64,000 nt of DNA from assembly GCA_910586965.1 (NCBI GenBank), contig CAJUMF010000004.1, positions 1 to 64,000 of the forward strand. Direction: 5' to 3'. The notes under the pieces are model-generated. The model was not told the origin of the DNA, did not search any database, and worked only from the letters and a program-made list of their open reading frames with translations. The DNA is from an uncultured Dorea sp. Lineage in GTDB: Bacteria > Bacillota > Clostridia > Lachnospirales > Lachnospiraceae. The translations under genes were made by a program, and so were the position numbers. The first letter of the stretch is position 1; the number at the start of each line of letters is the position of its first letter. Of this stretch, positions 8,221 through 17,840 are shown in pieces.

Positions 8221-9248
8221 TTAAGAAAGCGATTGTAAAGATTGTCAACAAAGAAGACCTGACTTACGATGAGGCGTACACCGTCATGAACGAGATCATG
8301 GGCGGCGAGACGACGCCTACGCAGAACGCGGCATTTCTTGCGGCGCTTTCCACCAAGAGCGCCAGAGCCGAAACGACGGATGAGATTGCAGGCTGCGCCG
8401 CAGCTATGCGGGCGCATGCCACCAGGGTAGAGACGGATATGGAGCTGTTTGAAATCGTCGGAACCGGAGGCGACAACGCACACAGTTTCAATATTTCCAC
8501 TACATCTGCCCTTGTGGCGGCGGCAGGCGGCATGAAGGTTGCCAAGCACGGCAACCGGGCCGCGTCGTCGCAGTGCGGAACGGCGGACTGCCTTGAGGCC
8601 CTCGGGGTGAATATCTGCCAGAGCCCTGCCCGATGTAAGGAGCTTTTGAAGGAGGCGGGAATGTGTTTCTTTTTTGCACAGCAATACCACACATCGATGA
8701 AGTATGTGGGAGCCATCCGCAAAGAGCTTGGGTTCCGCACGGTGTTCAATATTCTCGGGCCTTTGACCAATCCCGGCACTCCGTCCATGCAGCTGCTCGG
8801 CGTGTATGACGAGTACCTTGTGGAGCCTCTTGCACAGGTGCTCGTTAGTCTCGGGGTAAAGCGCGGCATGGTAGTGTACGGCCAGGATAAGCTGGATGAG
8901 ATCTCGATGAGCGCCCCGACGACAGTATGTGAGATTCGTGACGGATGGTTCAGGACTTCGGTCATAACACCTGAGGAGTTTGGATTTGCCCGCTGTACAA
9001 AAGAGGAGCTGCGGGGAGGCGCCCCGGGAGAAAATGCAAAAATTACGCTTGCAATCTTAAACGGCGAGAGGGGGCATAAGAGAAATGCCGTGCTGATGAA
9101 TGCCGGCGCGGCGCTCTATATCGGCGGCAAGGCGGACAGTATGAAAAGCGGCGCGGCGCTTGCGGCTGAGCTTATCGACTCCGGAAAGGCTCTTGATACC
9201 CTTCAAAAGCTCATCGAGATCAGCAATCGTCCGGAGGCGGAGCTATGA
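8217..9248 (+). CDS. trpD: Anthranilate phosphoribosyltransferase
   Basis: The 343-residue enzyme joins anthranilate to PRPP to give phosphoribosyl-anthranilate. The N-terminal helical domain is followed by the PRPP-binding loop [17 protein letters not shown] at ~82-98, then [20 protein letters not shown] and [13 protein letters not shown], all typical of TrpD. The start overlaps the trpG stop by four bases and the stop overlaps trpC by four bases, suggesting translational coupling. The length is normal and no defect was seen. Confidence 0.95.
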   Translation: MIKKAIVKIVNKEDLTYDEAYTVMNEIMGGETTPTQNAAFLAALSTKSARAETTDEIAGCAAAMRAHATRVETDMELFEIVGTGGDNAHSFNISTTSALVAAAGGMKVAKHGNRAASSQCGTADCLEALGVNICQSPARCKELLKEAGMCFFFAQQYHTSMKYVGAIRKELGFRTVFNILGPLTNPGTPSMQLLGVYDEYLVEPLAQVLVSLGVKRGMVVYGQDKLDEISMSAPTTVCEIRDGWFRTSVITPEEFGFARCTKEELRGGAPGENAKITLAILNGERGHKRNAVLMNAGAALYIGGKADSMKSGAALAAELIDSGKALDTLQKLIEISNRPEAEL

Positions 9249-10027
9249 CGATTTTAGACCGGCTTTCCGAACATGCCAGGGAGCGGGCAACGGAGGCCAA
9301 AAGACAGATGCCTCTTGAGGAAATCCGGCAGCGTGCCCTGTCGCTGGAAAATAAGAATTTTGCTTTTGAGGATGCGCTGAAAAGGCCGGGGCTTTCCTTT
9401 ATCTGCGAGTGCAAAAAGGCATCTCCCTCTAAGGGGCTGATTGCCCCCGATTTCCCGTATGTGAAGATTGCAGAAGAATATGAGGAGGCCGGTGCAGACT
9501 GTATCTCAGTCCTTACTGAGCCGAAATGGTTTCTGGGAGACGGAAGGCATCTCCGTGAAATCGCAGATGCAGTGAAGATTCCGTGCCTCCGCAAAGATTT
9601 TACCGTGGATGAGTATATGATATACGAGGCGAGGGTGCTCGGCGCGTCGGCCGTGCTGCTCATCTGCTCCATACTGGATGAGCGGCAGATTGCGGAGTAC
9701 ATTGGCATCTGTGACAGCCTTGGCCTGTCCGCGCTTGTGGAATCTCATGATGAGGCGGAAGTGAGGACGGCGCTTAAGGCCGGGGCGCGGATAATCGGGG
9801 TAAATAACCGCAACCTGAAGGATTTTTCCGTGGATACGGACAACAGCAGGAGACTTCGGGAGCTGATTCCCCGCGATGTGCTTTTTGTCTCTGAGAGCGG
9901 TGTCAGCAGCGGGGATGATGTGAGGGAACTCCGGGAGATGGGAGCCGATGCGGTGCTTGTGGGCGAGGCTTTAATGAGAGCGTCTGATAAGAAAAAAAGG
10001 CTCCTGGAGCTTAAGGGGGTATTATGA
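9245..10027 (+). CDS. trpC: Indole-3-glycerol phosphate synthase
   Basis: The 260-residue TIM barrel closes carboxyphenylamino-deoxyribulose phosphate to indole-3-glycerol phosphate. Visible signatures are [15 protein letters not shown] (catalytic Glu and Lys on the first strand), [30 protein letters not shown] (catalytic Lys), [22 protein letters not shown] and [11 protein letters not shown]. It is a stand-alone TrpC with TrpF as a separate gene, as usual in Firmicutes. It overlaps both trpD and trpF by four bases. Confidence 0.95.
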   Translation: MTILDRLSEHARERATEAKRQMPLEEIRQRALSLENKNFAFEDALKRPGLSFICECKKASPSKGLIAPDFPYVKIAEEYEEAGADCISVLTEPKWFLGDGRHLREIADAVKIPCLRKDFTVDEYMIYEARVLGASAVLLICSILDERQIAEYIGICDSLGLSALVESHDEAEVRTALKAGARIIGVNNRNLKDFSVDTDNSRRLRELIPRDVLFVSESGVSSGDDVRELREMGADAVLVGEALMRASDKKKRLLELKGVL

Positions 10028-10632
10028 CAAAGATTAAATTGTGCGGGCTTTCCCGGCCCTGCGATATCAGAGCGGCAAATGAGATACATCCTGAATATAT
10101 CGGATTTGTGCTGGCGCCGGACAGCAGGCGTTATGTGCCGCCTGCCCGGGCGGCTGAGCTGAAACGCCTGTTAAAGCCGGGAATCAGAGCCGTTGGGGTC
10201 TTTGCGGGCGAGGAGCCAGAGACGGTTGCCGCTCTTTTGAATGACGGGGTTATCGACATCGCCCAGCTCCATGGCCCGGAAGATGAAGATTATATAAAGA
10301 AACTGCGGATGCTTACCGGTAAACCGGTCATCAGAGCCTTTCGGGTGAAAACGGCATATGACATTGCAGATGCGAAAAAAAGCACGGCAGACTACGTCCT
10401 GCTTGACTCCGGGGCGGGCACGGGAGCGGTATTTGACTGGAGGTTGATACAGGATATTAGAAGGCCGTATTTTCTTGCGGGAGGGCTTTCCCCTGACAAT
10501 GCAGGGGATGCGGTAAGAACCTTGAATCCATATGCGGTAGATGTAAGCTCCGGCATTGAGACAGATGGAAGGAAGGACAGGACAAAAATGGCGGCGTTTG
10601 CTGCCGCGGTAAGAAAGGAAGGAAGATTATGA
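10024..10632 (+). CDS. trpF: Phosphoribosylanthranilate isomerase
   Basis: The 202-residue TIM barrel performs the Amadori rearrangement between the TrpD and TrpC steps. The catalytic Cys sits in IKLCGLSRP on strand 1 and the general acid Asp is expected in [11 protein letters not shown]. The phosphate site is formed by [11 protein letters not shown] and AVDVSSGIE. It overlaps trpC and trpB by four bases, so it belongs to the same coupled translation unit. Confidence 0.94.
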   Translation: MTKIKLCGLSRPCDIRAANEIHPEYIGFVLAPDSRRYVPPARAAELKRLLKPGIRAVGVFAGEEPETVAALLNDGVIDIAQLHGPEDEDYIKKLRMLTGKPVIRAFRVKTAYDIADAKKSTADYVLLDSGAGTGAVFDWRLIQDIRRPYFLAGGLSPDNAGDAVRTLNPYAVDVSSGIETDGRKDRTKMAAFAAAVRKEGRL

Positions 10633-11819
10633 CAAATCCAAACGGACGCTTTGGCATTCACGGCGGGCAGTATATTCCCGAAACCCTGATGAATGCCGTG
10701 ATTGAACTGGAAGAGGCGTATCATTTTTATAAAAAGGATTCGGAATTTAACAGGGAGCTGACGGAATTATTTAACGAATATGCCGGAAGGCCTTCGCGCC
10801 TTTACTATGCTGGGAAGATGACAAAAGACTTAGGAGGCGCGAAAATCTATCTCAAGCGGGAAGACCTCAACCACACGGGAGCGCATAAGATCAACAATGT
10901 GCTCGGCCAGGCCCTTCTCGCAAAAAAGATGGGGAAGACCCGCCTGATTGCTGAAACAGGCGCCGGACAGCACGGGGTGGCAACTGCGACCGCCGCCGCC
11001 CTGATGGGGATGGAGTGCGTGGTATTCATGGGAGAGGAGGATACCATCCGGCAGGCGTTGAATGTATACCGCATGCGTCTCCTCGGCGCCAGCGTCATTC
11101 CTGTCAGGACGGGTACGGCCACCCTCAAGGACGCGGTGTCCGAGGCTATGCGTGAATGGACTTCCCGCATCAGCGACACACATTATTGTCTCGGGTCGGT
11201 GATGGGCCCGCATCCGTTCCCGACTATCGTACGCGATTTCCAGGCAGTGATTTCCAGGGAGATCAGGGAGCAGATAAAGGAGAAGGAAGGGAGACTTCCC
11301 GATGCTGTGATTGCTTGTGTAGGCGGCGGCTCTAATGCCATCGGCAGTTTTTACCACTTTATTGAAGATAGAGATGTCAGGCTCATCGGCTGCGAGGCGG
11401 CAGGGAAAGGCGCGGACACCTTTGAGACGGCGGCGACCATTGCAGCCGGAAGGCTCGGCATCTTCCATGGGATGAAATCCTATTTCTGCCAGGATGAATA
11501 CGGTCAGATTGCTCCTGTCTATTCCATCTCCGCGGGACTTGACTATCCCGGCATCGGGCCGGAACACGCACATCTGCACGATACAGGCAGGGCAGAGTAT
11601 GTTCCTGTGACCGATGATGAGGCGGTCGATGCGTTTGAGTATCTTGCAAAGACGGAAGGAATCATTCCGGCGATTGAATCGGCCCATGCCGTGGCCTATG
11701 CCATGAAACTTGCACCGGCTATGGATAAAGAGAAAATTATCGTAATCACAATATCGGGCAGAGGCGACAAGGACTGTGCCGCTATTGCACGCTACAGAGG
11801 GGAGGATATCCATGAGTAA
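10629..11819 (+). CDS. trpB: Tryptophan synthase beta chain
   Basis: The 396-residue PLP enzyme condenses indole with serine. The Schiff-base lysine is in [14 protein letters not shown] (~residue 82), and the phosphate-binding loop [10 protein letters not shown] and channel segment [13 protein letters not shown] are conserved. Length and motifs match the TrpB1 type that works with TrpA. Its last codons overlap the start of trpA by eight bases (ATGAGTAA arrangement). Confidence 0.96.
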   Translation: MTNPNGRFGIHGGQYIPETLMNAVIELEEAYHFYKKDSEFNRELTELFNEYAGRPSRLYYAGKMTKDLGGAKIYLKREDLNHTGAHKINNVLGQALLAKKMGKTRLIAETGAGQHGVATATAAALMGMECVVFMGEEDTIRQALNVYRMRLLGASVIPVRTGTATLKDAVSEAMREWTSRISDTHYCLGSVMGPHPFPTIVRDFQAVISREIREQIKEKEGRLPDAVIACVGGGSNAIGSFYHFIEDRDVRLIGCEAAGKGADTFETAATIAAGRLGIFHGMKSYFCQDEYGQIAPVYSISAGLDYPGIGPEHAHLHDTGRAEYVPVTDDEAVDAFEYLAKTEGIIPAIESAHAVAYAMKLAPAMDKEKIIVITISGRGDKDCAAIARYRGEDIHE

Positions 11820-12582
11820 TATAAGGAAAGCATTTGAAAACGGGAAGGCATTTATTCCATTTATAACCTGCGGCGACCCCGACCTGGAAACTACCGCCGC
11901 GGCGGTCCGTTCGGCTGTGGAAAACGGCGCTGATCTGATCGAGCTTGGCATTCCGTTCTCCGATCCTACCGCGGAAGGCCCGGTGATCCAGGGGGCGAAT
12001 CTCCGGGCGCTAAAAGGGGGCGTGACTACAGACGGGATTTTCGGGCTTGTCCGCGAGCTCCGTCTGGATGTGAAAGTTCCGATGGTCTTTATGACATACG
12101 CAAATGTGGTGTTTTCTTACGGGGCGGAAAAATTCATCTCTGCCTGCAGGGATATCCAGATTGACGGACTGATACTGCCTGACCTGCCGTATGAAGAGAA
12201 AGAAGAATTCCTGCCGCTTTGCCGCAAATACGGTGTTGACCTGATCTCGCTCATCGCGCCGACATCTGAAAACCGTATCAAAATGATTTCCGGAGAGGCA
12301 GAAGGGTTTCTCTATATCGTCTCGAGCCTTGGCGTGACCGGGACGAGGAGCGAGATTAAGACAGACCTTGACTCGATTGTCAAGATGGTACGGGAGAGTA
12401 CGGATGTTCCCTGCGCCGTTGGCTTTGGGATATCCACGCCCGGGCAGGCGGAGAAGATGGCCGGTATCTGCGACGGCGTGATCGTCGGGTCTGCAATCAT
12501 CAAATTTCTTGAAAGATACGGCAGAGAGGCGCCGAAGTATATCGGAGAATATGTGAAGTCCATGAAGGATGCGATAAGGTAA
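11812..12582 (+). CDS. trpA: Tryptophan synthase alpha chain
   Basis: The 256-residue TIM barrel cleaves indole-3-glycerol phosphate and channels indole to TrpB. Catalytic residues are expected in [12 protein letters not shown] and [17 protein letters not shown] (Glu and Asp); [22 protein letters not shown] and VGFGIST follow. The start at the ATG after GGGGAGGA is preferred over an in-frame upstream ATG buried in trpB. This is the last gene of the operon. Only a weak hairpin (GCAGAATTTTCTGC) follows before the convergent Rrf2 gene. Confidence 0.95.
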   Translation: MSNIRKAFENGKAFIPFITCGDPDLETTAAAVRSAVENGADLIELGIPFSDPTAEGPVIQGANLRALKGGVTTDGIFGLVRELRLDVKVPMVFMTYANVVFSYGAEKFISACRDIQIDGLILPDLPYEEKEEFLPLCRKYGVDLISLIAPTSENRIKMISGEAEGFLYIVSSLGVTGTRSEIKTDLDSIVKMVRESTDVPCAVGFGISTPGQAEKMAGICDGVIVGSAIIKFLERYGREAPKYIGEYVKSMKDAIR

Positions 12583-12614
12583 CGCAGAATTTTCTGCACC
12601 CTTCTTCTGTTATC

Positions 12615-13022
12615 TTACAGGCGCTTATTGATTAAATCATCCAGGGTTATGCTATAGAAAAAGTCGTGAATCAGTGAATCGTATTTTTTCCATAGCGGAA
12701 GAGTCAGGCAGTCCGCCTGTCTGCGGCAGTTCTCAGCGTCCGGCAGCAGGCAGGCGACTGGTACGAGCGGTCCTTCTGTCAGTTCGATGATCTCCCCTAC
12801 CGTATATTCTTCCGGAGCACGGGTAAGGCGGTAGCCCCCTCCTTTCCCTCGAAGTCCTTTTAAAATATTGCCTTTTACAAGGGCTTTCAGGATAATCTCC
12901 AGATATTTTTCGGAAATATCCTGACGCTTTGAAATTTCTTTTAACGGAACAAAACCGCTTTCCTGATTCTGTGCAAGGTCAATTAGTGCTCTAAGTGCAT
13001 AGCGTGCTTTTGTTGAGATCAT
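12615..13022 (-). CDS. Rrf2-family regulator (CymR/IscR-like)
   Basis: The 135-residue winged-helix repressor starts with ISTKARYALRALIDLA, the classic Rrf2 N-terminus, and has the recognition region ISEKYLEIILKALVKG and wing LRGKGGGYRL. Three cysteines (ACLLPDAENC and RRQADC) sit where IscR binds an Fe-S cluster, but CymR-type members also occur beside cysK. It is divergent from cysK, with a 19-base palindrome over the cysK -35 box, so control of cysteine synthesis is the likely role. A second Rrf2 gene near 56.7 kb is the better IscR candidate. Confidence 0.85.
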   Translation of the reverse strand: MISTKARYALRALIDLAQNQESGFVPLKEISKRQDISEKYLEIILKALVKGNILKGLRGKGGGYRLTRAPEEYTVGEIIELTEGPLVPVACLLPDAENCRRQADCLTLPLWKKYDSLIHDFFYSITLDDLINKRL

Positions 13023-13090
13023 AAAACATTCCTCCTGATATTTTCTTGATTATACCCTTGAATAAAAATAAAATCAATAAAAACATATAA

Positions 13091-13124
13091 ACCTATTGAC
13101 TTAATAGGTAAATAGTAGTAATAT
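13091..13124 (+). promoter_or_regulatory. cysK promoter with Rrf2-type operator
   Basis: TTGACT (13096-13101) and TAATAT (13119-13124) are 17 bases apart. A palindrome of seven-base arms, ACCTATT and AATAGGT around a five-base centre (13091-13109), covers the -35 box. Bound repressor would block RNA polymerase. The divergent Rrf2 regulator is the obvious candidate to bind. Confidence 0.7.
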
Positions 13125-13163
13125 GCATCTAAAGATTTTTGGAGGATGGAAAGGAGAAAGAAA

Positions 13164-14096
13164 ATGGCAAATTATTATAAGGGAACTTTAGGATTGATTG
13201 GCAATACGCCGCTGGTTGAGGTGGTGAATATCGAGAAGGAGCTTGGGCTTAAGGCGACTGTCCTTGTGAAACTGGAATATTTCAATCCCGCTGGGAGTGT
13301 AAAGGACAGGATCGCGAAGGCGATGCTGGAGGATGCTGAAAGCAAGGGGCTGCTGAAAGCGGGGTCTGTGATCATCGAGCCTACGTCAGGAAATACCGGG
13401 ATCGGGCTGGCGGCCATTGCGGCGGCGAAGGGTTACCGGATCATCCTCACCATGCCGGAGACGATGAGCGTGGAGCGGAGAAATATCTTGAAAGCATACG
13501 GAGCCGAGCTGGTGCTGACAGAAGGCGCGAAAGGGATGAAGGGAGCGATAGAGAAAGCGGACGAACTGGCAAAGGAGATTCCTGACAGCTTTATCCCGGG
13601 GCAATTTGTAAATCCGGCAAATCCGGCGGTCCATAAAGCAGAGACCGGACCGGAGATCTGGAAGGATACAGACGGAAAGGTAGATATCTTTATAGCGGGT
13701 GTGGGAACCGGGGGCACGGTGACCGGAATCGGCGAATATTTAAAGAGCCAGAATCCGGATATCCGGGTCGTGGCATTGGAGCCTGCGGATTCTCCGGTAT
13801 TGTCGGAGGGAAGGGCAGGAGCCCACAAGATTCAGGGAATCGGTGCGGGGTTTGTACCGGAGGTGCTGAATACGGACGTCTATGATGAGATATTTAAGGC
13901 GGAAAGCGAGGATGCTTTTCGCGCGGCAAAACTTCTGGCGAAAAAAGAAGGTATATTAGTCGGTATCTCTTCCGGGGCGGCGCTCCATGGGGCGATTGAA
14001 CTGGCAAAGCGTCCGGAAAATGAGGGCAAGGTGATCGTGGCTTTACTGCCGGATACCGGAGACAGATATTACTCGACACCTCTGTTTACGGAGTAG
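13164..14096 (+). CDS. cysK: Cysteine synthase (O-acetylserine sulfhydrylase)
   Basis: The 310-residue fold-type II PLP enzyme makes cysteine from O-acetylserine and sulfide. The PLP lysine lies in [14 protein letters not shown] (~residue 43), the substrate loop is [10 protein letters not shown], the phosphate cradle is [10 protein letters not shown], and GISSGAA is near the end. The start is the ATG following AAAGGAG; an in-frame ATG 18 bases upstream is inside that ribosome-binding site. Regulation by the divergent Rrf2 protein is likely. Confidence 0.95.
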   Translation: MANYYKGTLGLIGNTPLVEVVNIEKELGLKATVLVKLEYFNPAGSVKDRIAKAMLEDAESKGLLKAGSVIIEPTSGNTGIGLAAIAAAKGYRIILTMPETMSVERRNILKAYGAELVLTEGAKGMKGAIEKADELAKEIPDSFIPGQFVNPANPAVHKAETGPEIWKDTDGKVDIFIAGVGTGGTVTGIGEYLKSQNPDIRVVALEPADSPVLSEGRAGAHKIQGIGAGFVPEVLNTDVYDEIFKAESEDAFRAAKLLAKKEGILVGISSGAALHGAIELAKRPENEGKVIVALLPDTGDRYYSTPLFTE

Positions 14097-14128
14097 ACAG
14101 AGACGAGAAGGAGAGGCGGGTTTTAGAC

Positions 14129-14544
14129 GGTGAATCTCTCATTACCATTATCCTGGCGGCGTTTTTTATGAACAGCCGCCAGGCATTTTATAGTCTGACC
14201 TTTGTCCGGGAATTCCGTAATATGGGACGGAGGATGCCCTATATGATCCATACCATGACAGACGAGACCTACGCAGTTAATCTGACATTGGAAGAGAAAG
14301 GAAAAGAGAAGGAAGATATGATGATTCTCATCGCCTTTTTTCCAGATGTTACTGGATGGCCGGAACTATGACGGTATTGGTTGTGTATTGTTTGAAAAAT
14401 GTTGTAACAGACTGGGAAAACCGCGGAATATCAGAGATAGTTTCTGTATTTGCCGTGGCGGCAAGCTATAGATGGAAACATAATACATTGCTGTCTATTG
14501 TGCTCGGAACAGTGTGCAATATGGTTTTATTACATATAGGATGA
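14129..14544 (+). pseudogene. Collapsed azlC-azlD branched-chain amino acid exporter
   Basis: Two overlapping frames hold pieces of a two-gene exporter. The first (to ~14345) reads GESLITIILAAFFMNSRQAF then YSLTFVREFRNMGRRMPY and TMTDETYAV, which is the middle of an AzlC-type permease. Next comes YWMAGTMT, an AzlC C-terminal motif, in another frame. It runs directly into a piece ending YRWKHNTLLSIVLGT, the C-terminus of an AzlD-type partner. At least one frameshift, an internal loss in azlC and a fusion into azlD are needed to explain this. There is no start codon with a ribosome-binding site. The following LysR gene may once have controlled it. Confidence 0.65.
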
Positions 14545-14577
14545 GCAATTACTTTATCAGTGGAAAAGGGGAACGGT

Positions 14578-15489
14578 ATGACAATTACGCAATTAAAATA
14601 TGTAATTACAGTTGCAGAATCTAATTCGATGAATGAGGCGGCAGGAAAATTATTTATCTCACAGCCAAGTCTGTCTGCATCCATTAAAGAACTGGAGAGT
14701 GAGACGGGGATTGAGCTGTTTCGGAGGACAAACCGCGGGATTACCATAACTCCGGACGGGAAGGAGTTTATCGGGTATGCCATGCAGACGGTGCAGCAGT
14801 ATGAACTGATGGAGGCAAAGTATGTCAGCAAAAAGGAGCTGAAAAAGAAGTTCAGCGTTTCCACCCAGCATTATGCCTTTGCGGTCAATGCTTTTGCGGA
14901 GATGGTAAAGCAGTTTGGAATGGATGAATATGAATTTGCCATATATGAAACAAGGACTTATGACGTTATTGAGGATGTCAGGAATTTTAAAAGCGAAATC
15001 GGGATTCTGTATCTGAATGATTTTAACAGAAATGTACTGTCTAAGATTTTTTCGGAAAATCATCTGGAATTTCATTCTCTGCTAAACTGCGGGATTTACG
15101 CCTATATGTGGAAAAATCATCCTCTTGCGGATGAAAAGATGGTCAGCTTAGAGCAGCTCAATGATTATCCGTGCCTTGCCTTTGACCAGGGAAGTAATAA
15201 TTCATTTTATTTTGCGGAGGAAGTGCTGTCTACATATGAGTACAAACAGTTAATCCGTGCCAATGACAGAGCTACTTTGCTGAACCTGATGGTTGGGCTG
15301 AATGGATACACGCTTTGCTCCGGAATCTTATGCGAGGATTTGAACGGCCCGGAATACTGCGCCGTGAAACTGGACTCGGATGAGATTATGACGGTAGGTT
15401 ATCTAATCCGCAAGGGAATGAATATCAGCCCGCTGGGACAGAAATATCTGGAAGAAATCCTGAAATTTAAGGATAAGGCTCTGATATAA
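14578..15489 (+). CDS. LysR-family transcriptional regulator
   Basis: The 303-residue regulator has the standard LysR winged helix at residues 1-60 (MTITQLKYVITVAESNSMNE, then KLFISQPSLSASIKELE, then LFRRTNRGITITPDG) and a periplasmic-binding-like effector domain in the remainder. The start after GAAAAGGGG is preferred over an in-frame GTG 18 bases upstream. It directly follows the azlCD relic on the same strand. The effector is unknown; amino acids are a guess from context. Confidence 0.88.
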   Translation: MTITQLKYVITVAESNSMNEAAGKLFISQPSLSASIKELESETGIELFRRTNRGITITPDGKEFIGYAMQTVQQYELMEAKYVSKKELKKKFSVSTQHYAFAVNAFAEMVKQFGMDEYEFAIYETRTYDVIEDVRNFKSEIGILYLNDFNRNVLSKIFSENHLEFHSLLNCGIYAYMWKNHPLADEKMVSLEQLNDYPCLAFDQGSNNSFYFAEEVLSTYEYKQLIRANDRATLLNLMVGLNGYTLCSGILCEDLNGPEYCAVKLDSDEIMTVGYLIRKGMNISPLGQKYLEEILKFKDKALI

Positions 15490-15550
15490 TAATTGTAAGG
15501 TTTTAGAAACCGGGAATTGGAAAGGTTTGATTTTACAGGTAGAAAAACTT

Positions 15551-15587
15551 AAAGACCAGCGGGAAAGCATTGCCCTCTGGTCTTTTT
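15551..15587. terminator. Convergent terminator
   Basis: AAAGACCAG pairs with CTGGTCTTT across a 17-base loop, followed by a T run on the plus strand and with A/T on both sides. It separates the LysR gene from the convergent rplY gene. Confidence 0.75.
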
Positions 15588-15604
15588 AGGTACTTTTATA
15601 GTAT

Positions 15605-16210
15605 TTATTCTTCAGCCTTGTCTTCAGTCTGTTCTGCCTGCTCTGTATCGGCGGCAGCATCTGCTGATGCATGAACCTCTGTGATGATAACTACGGTTGT
15701 CTCAGGGTCTGTTGCCAGGTTGATGTCCTCATTCTGTGCAATCGGCAGGTCTTTGACTTTGACGGTATCTCCAACCTTCAAAAGGCTTGCGTCTACCTCT
15801 ACTTTGTCTACTAAAGCAGCGGGAAGTGCCTTAAATGAAATCTCATGCAACATCTGCTGCGGAACGCCTGCGGACAGTTTGTCCAGGTTGATCAGATGTA
15901 TTTCCGCGGTAGAGTGTACCATCTCATTGCTTACCAATGCCTGAAAATCAATCTCATTGACACATCTTTTCATAGCATTGTAATCCACTTCTTTAATTAA
16001 AGCATGATAGGTCGTTCCGTCCACATCCAGCATGATCCGTCCGCCTTTTCCCTCCTGCTTGAGCAGCTGGTCAACGGTGCGTTTCTCCATCTGCAGCGGA
16101 ATGGATGTTTCCAGTTCATGGCCAAACAGATTGCCTGTTACGAATCCTTCACGTCTGAGTTTTTTTGCTTTGATTGACAAGTCTCTTTTTTCAGCTTTTA
16201 AAGTATTCAT
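15605..16210 (-). CDS. rplY: Ribosomal protein L25 / general stress protein Ctc
   Basis: The 201-residue protein has the L25 5S-rRNA-binding domain at ~1-95 (LKAEKRDLSIKAKKLRREG) and the C-terminal TL5/Ctc beta domain (VDKVEVDASLLKVGDTVKVK), with an acidic alanine/glutamate tail. Long two-domain L25 proteins are called Ctc in Bacillus and respond to stress. The gene is divergent from metY. A 13-base sequence in its upstream region recurs in the same orientation relative to transcription at the metY promoter. Confidence 0.9.
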   Translation of the reverse strand: MNTLKAEKRDLSIKAKKLRREGFVTGNLFGHELETSIPLQMEKRTVDQLLKQEGKGGRIMLDVDGTTYHALIKEVDYNAMKRCVNEIDFQALVSNEMVHSTAEIHLINLDKLSAGVPQQMLHEISFKALPAALVDKVEVDASLLKVGDTVKVKDLPIAQNEDINLATDPETTVVIITEVHASADAAADTEQAEQTEDKAEE

Positions 16211-16266
16211 TTATCTTTTCCTCCAAATACTGAATCTCACTTAGCAGCCTTCAACTTTGTCATGCA

Positions 16267-16279
16267 AGTAGGTTTTGTT
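16267..16279 (-). repeat. 13-base motif upstream of rplY
   Basis: On the minus strand this reads AACAAAACCTACT and lies 57 bases upstream of the rplY start. An identical copy is placed at the metY promoter on the plus strand; the two make an inverted pair 101 bases apart. Confidence 0.7.
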
Positions 16280-16374
16280 AAGCTTTGTTTTTTGTTACAT
16301 TCCTATTGTATCACCGCTGTCAAGTACCTGTTTGCTATAGATTGAAACTATAACCAGGCATTTCTTTTGTATAT

Positions 16375-16403
16375 TAGACAAACAAAACCTACTGTGTTAG
16401 TAT
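16375..16403 (+). promoter_or_regulatory. metY promoter with 13-base motif in the spacer
   Basis: TAGACA and TAGTAT are 17 bases apart. The spacer begins with AACAAAACCTACT (16381-16393), the second copy of the motif found upstream of rplY. This position suggests a regulator-binding site. No SAM riboswitch consensus was seen in the leader. Confidence 0.6.
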
Positions 16404-16436
16404 GTTTATAGAAATCAATGAAGGAGGAATTAAGAG

Positions 16437-17741
16437 ATGGCAAATATAAAGGATTCAAAGAACTGGGGTTTTGAGACAAGGCAGTTACATATCGGACAGG
16501 AGCAGGCGGATCCGGTTACGGATGCAAGGGCAGTGCCAATCTATGCGACGACTTCTTATGTATTCCACGATTCACAACATGCGGCAGACCGTTTTGGACT
16601 TCGGGATGCAGGCAACATCTACGGAAGGCTGACGAATCCGACGGAAGATATCTTTGAGCAGCGCATCGCATCTTTGGAAGGCGGCGTTGCGGCTCTTGCG
16701 GTGGCATCCGGCGCGGCGGCGATCAGTTATACGTTCCAGGCATTGGCAAAGTCGGGGGAGCACATTGTGTCGGCAAAGACGATTTACGGCGGAACCTACA
16801 ATCTGCTGGCGCATACATTGCCGCTGACGAACGGTATTACGGCAACCTTTGTGGATCCGGAGGAAGAGGGCGCTTTTGAGACCGCCATCCGGGACAATAC
16901 AAAAGCGATTTTCGTGGAGACATTAGGAAATCCCAACTCCAATTTGGTTGACCTTGAAGAGCTGGCGAAGGTTGCACACAGGCACGGCATACCGCTGGTG
17001 GTGGATTCCACGTTTGCAACGCCTTACCTGATCCGTCCGATTGAGTACGGCGCGGATATCGTCGTCCACTCTGCGACGAAATTTATTGGAGGACACGGAA
17101 CGGCCATTGGCGGCGTGATCATTGACAGCGGCAGCTTTGACTGGAAGGCATCGGGAAGGTATCCGTGGATTTCCGAGGCAAACCCAAGCTATCATGGGGT
17201 GTCCTTTGCGGATGCAGCGGGAGCCGCGGCATTCGTGACCTATATCCGTGCGGTGCTCCTGCGCGACACGGGCGCAACGCTTTCCCCGTTCCACGCCTTC
17301 CTCTTCCTGCAGGGATTGGAGACGTTATCCCTCCGGGTGGAGCGGCATGTGAGCAACGCGCTGAAAATCGTAGAATATCTTGCACGCCATCCGCAGGTGG
17401 AGGCAGTGCATCACCCGTCTCTTGAGAGCGAGCCAAGCCATGGATTGTATCAGAAATACCTTCCCAAGGGAGGCGGCTCTATCTTTACTTTCGAGATTAA
17501 GGGCGACGCGAAGACAGCGCAGACGTTCATTGATAATCTTGCTATTTTCTCACTGCTTGCAAATGTGGCGGATGTGAAATCGCTGGTGATTCATCCGGCG
17601 ACCACCACTCACAGCCAGAGTACGGAGGAAGAACTGTCAGAGCAGGGCATCAAGCCGAATACGATACGTCTTTCTGTAGGAATCGAAAAGGCGGAAGACC
17701 TGATTGCCGCGCTGGAGGCGGCATTTGAGGCTGTTAAGTAG
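16437..17741 (+). CDS. metY: O-acetylhomoserine sulfhydrylase (MetY-type)
   Basis: The 434-residue Cys/Met-metabolism PLP enzyme uses O-acetylhomoserine with sulfide or methanethiol to form homocysteine or methionine. Its length is that of O-acetylhomoserine aminocarboxypropyltransferase, longer than MetB/MetC at ~380. Motifs are GFETRQLHIGQEQADP, IYGRLTNPTEDIFEQRIA, the PLP lysine in SATKFIGGHGTAIGG (~residue 208) and the C-terminal HPATTTHSQ. AAGGAGGAA precedes the start. A single gene under its own promoter. Confidence 0.94.
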   Translation: MANIKDSKNWGFETRQLHIGQEQADPVTDARAVPIYATTSYVFHDSQHAADRFGLRDAGNIYGRLTNPTEDIFEQRIASLEGGVAALAVASGAAAISYTFQALAKSGEHIVSAKTIYGGTYNLLAHTLPLTNGITATFVDPEEEGAFETAIRDNTKAIFVETLGNPNSNLVDLEELAKVAHRHGIPLVVDSTFATPYLIRPIEYGADIVVHSATKFIGGHGTAIGGVIIDSGSFDWKASGRYPWISEANPSYHGVSFADAAGAAAFVTYIRAVLLRDTGATLSPFHAFLFLQGLETLSLRVERHVSNALKIVEYLARHPQVEAVHHPSLESEPSHGLYQKYLPKGGGSIFTFEIKGDAKTAQTFIDNLAIFSLLANVADVKSLVIHPATTTHSQSTEEELSEQGIKPNTIRLSVGIEKAEDLIAALEAAFEAVK

Positions 17742-17840
17742 CGGAAGGGTCTGTTGCGGGGATTGTTGCCAGAACCGCGGTATTGTAGTATACTGGGTAT
17801 CAGGTTACGGATGGTGGAGAACCGCCAGAAAGGACAGAAC

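Noticed and set aside
16211..16436. SAM riboswitch upstream of metY
   Set aside because: The conserved SAM-I core and a leader terminator are not present; only the 13-base motif and a promoter are visible.
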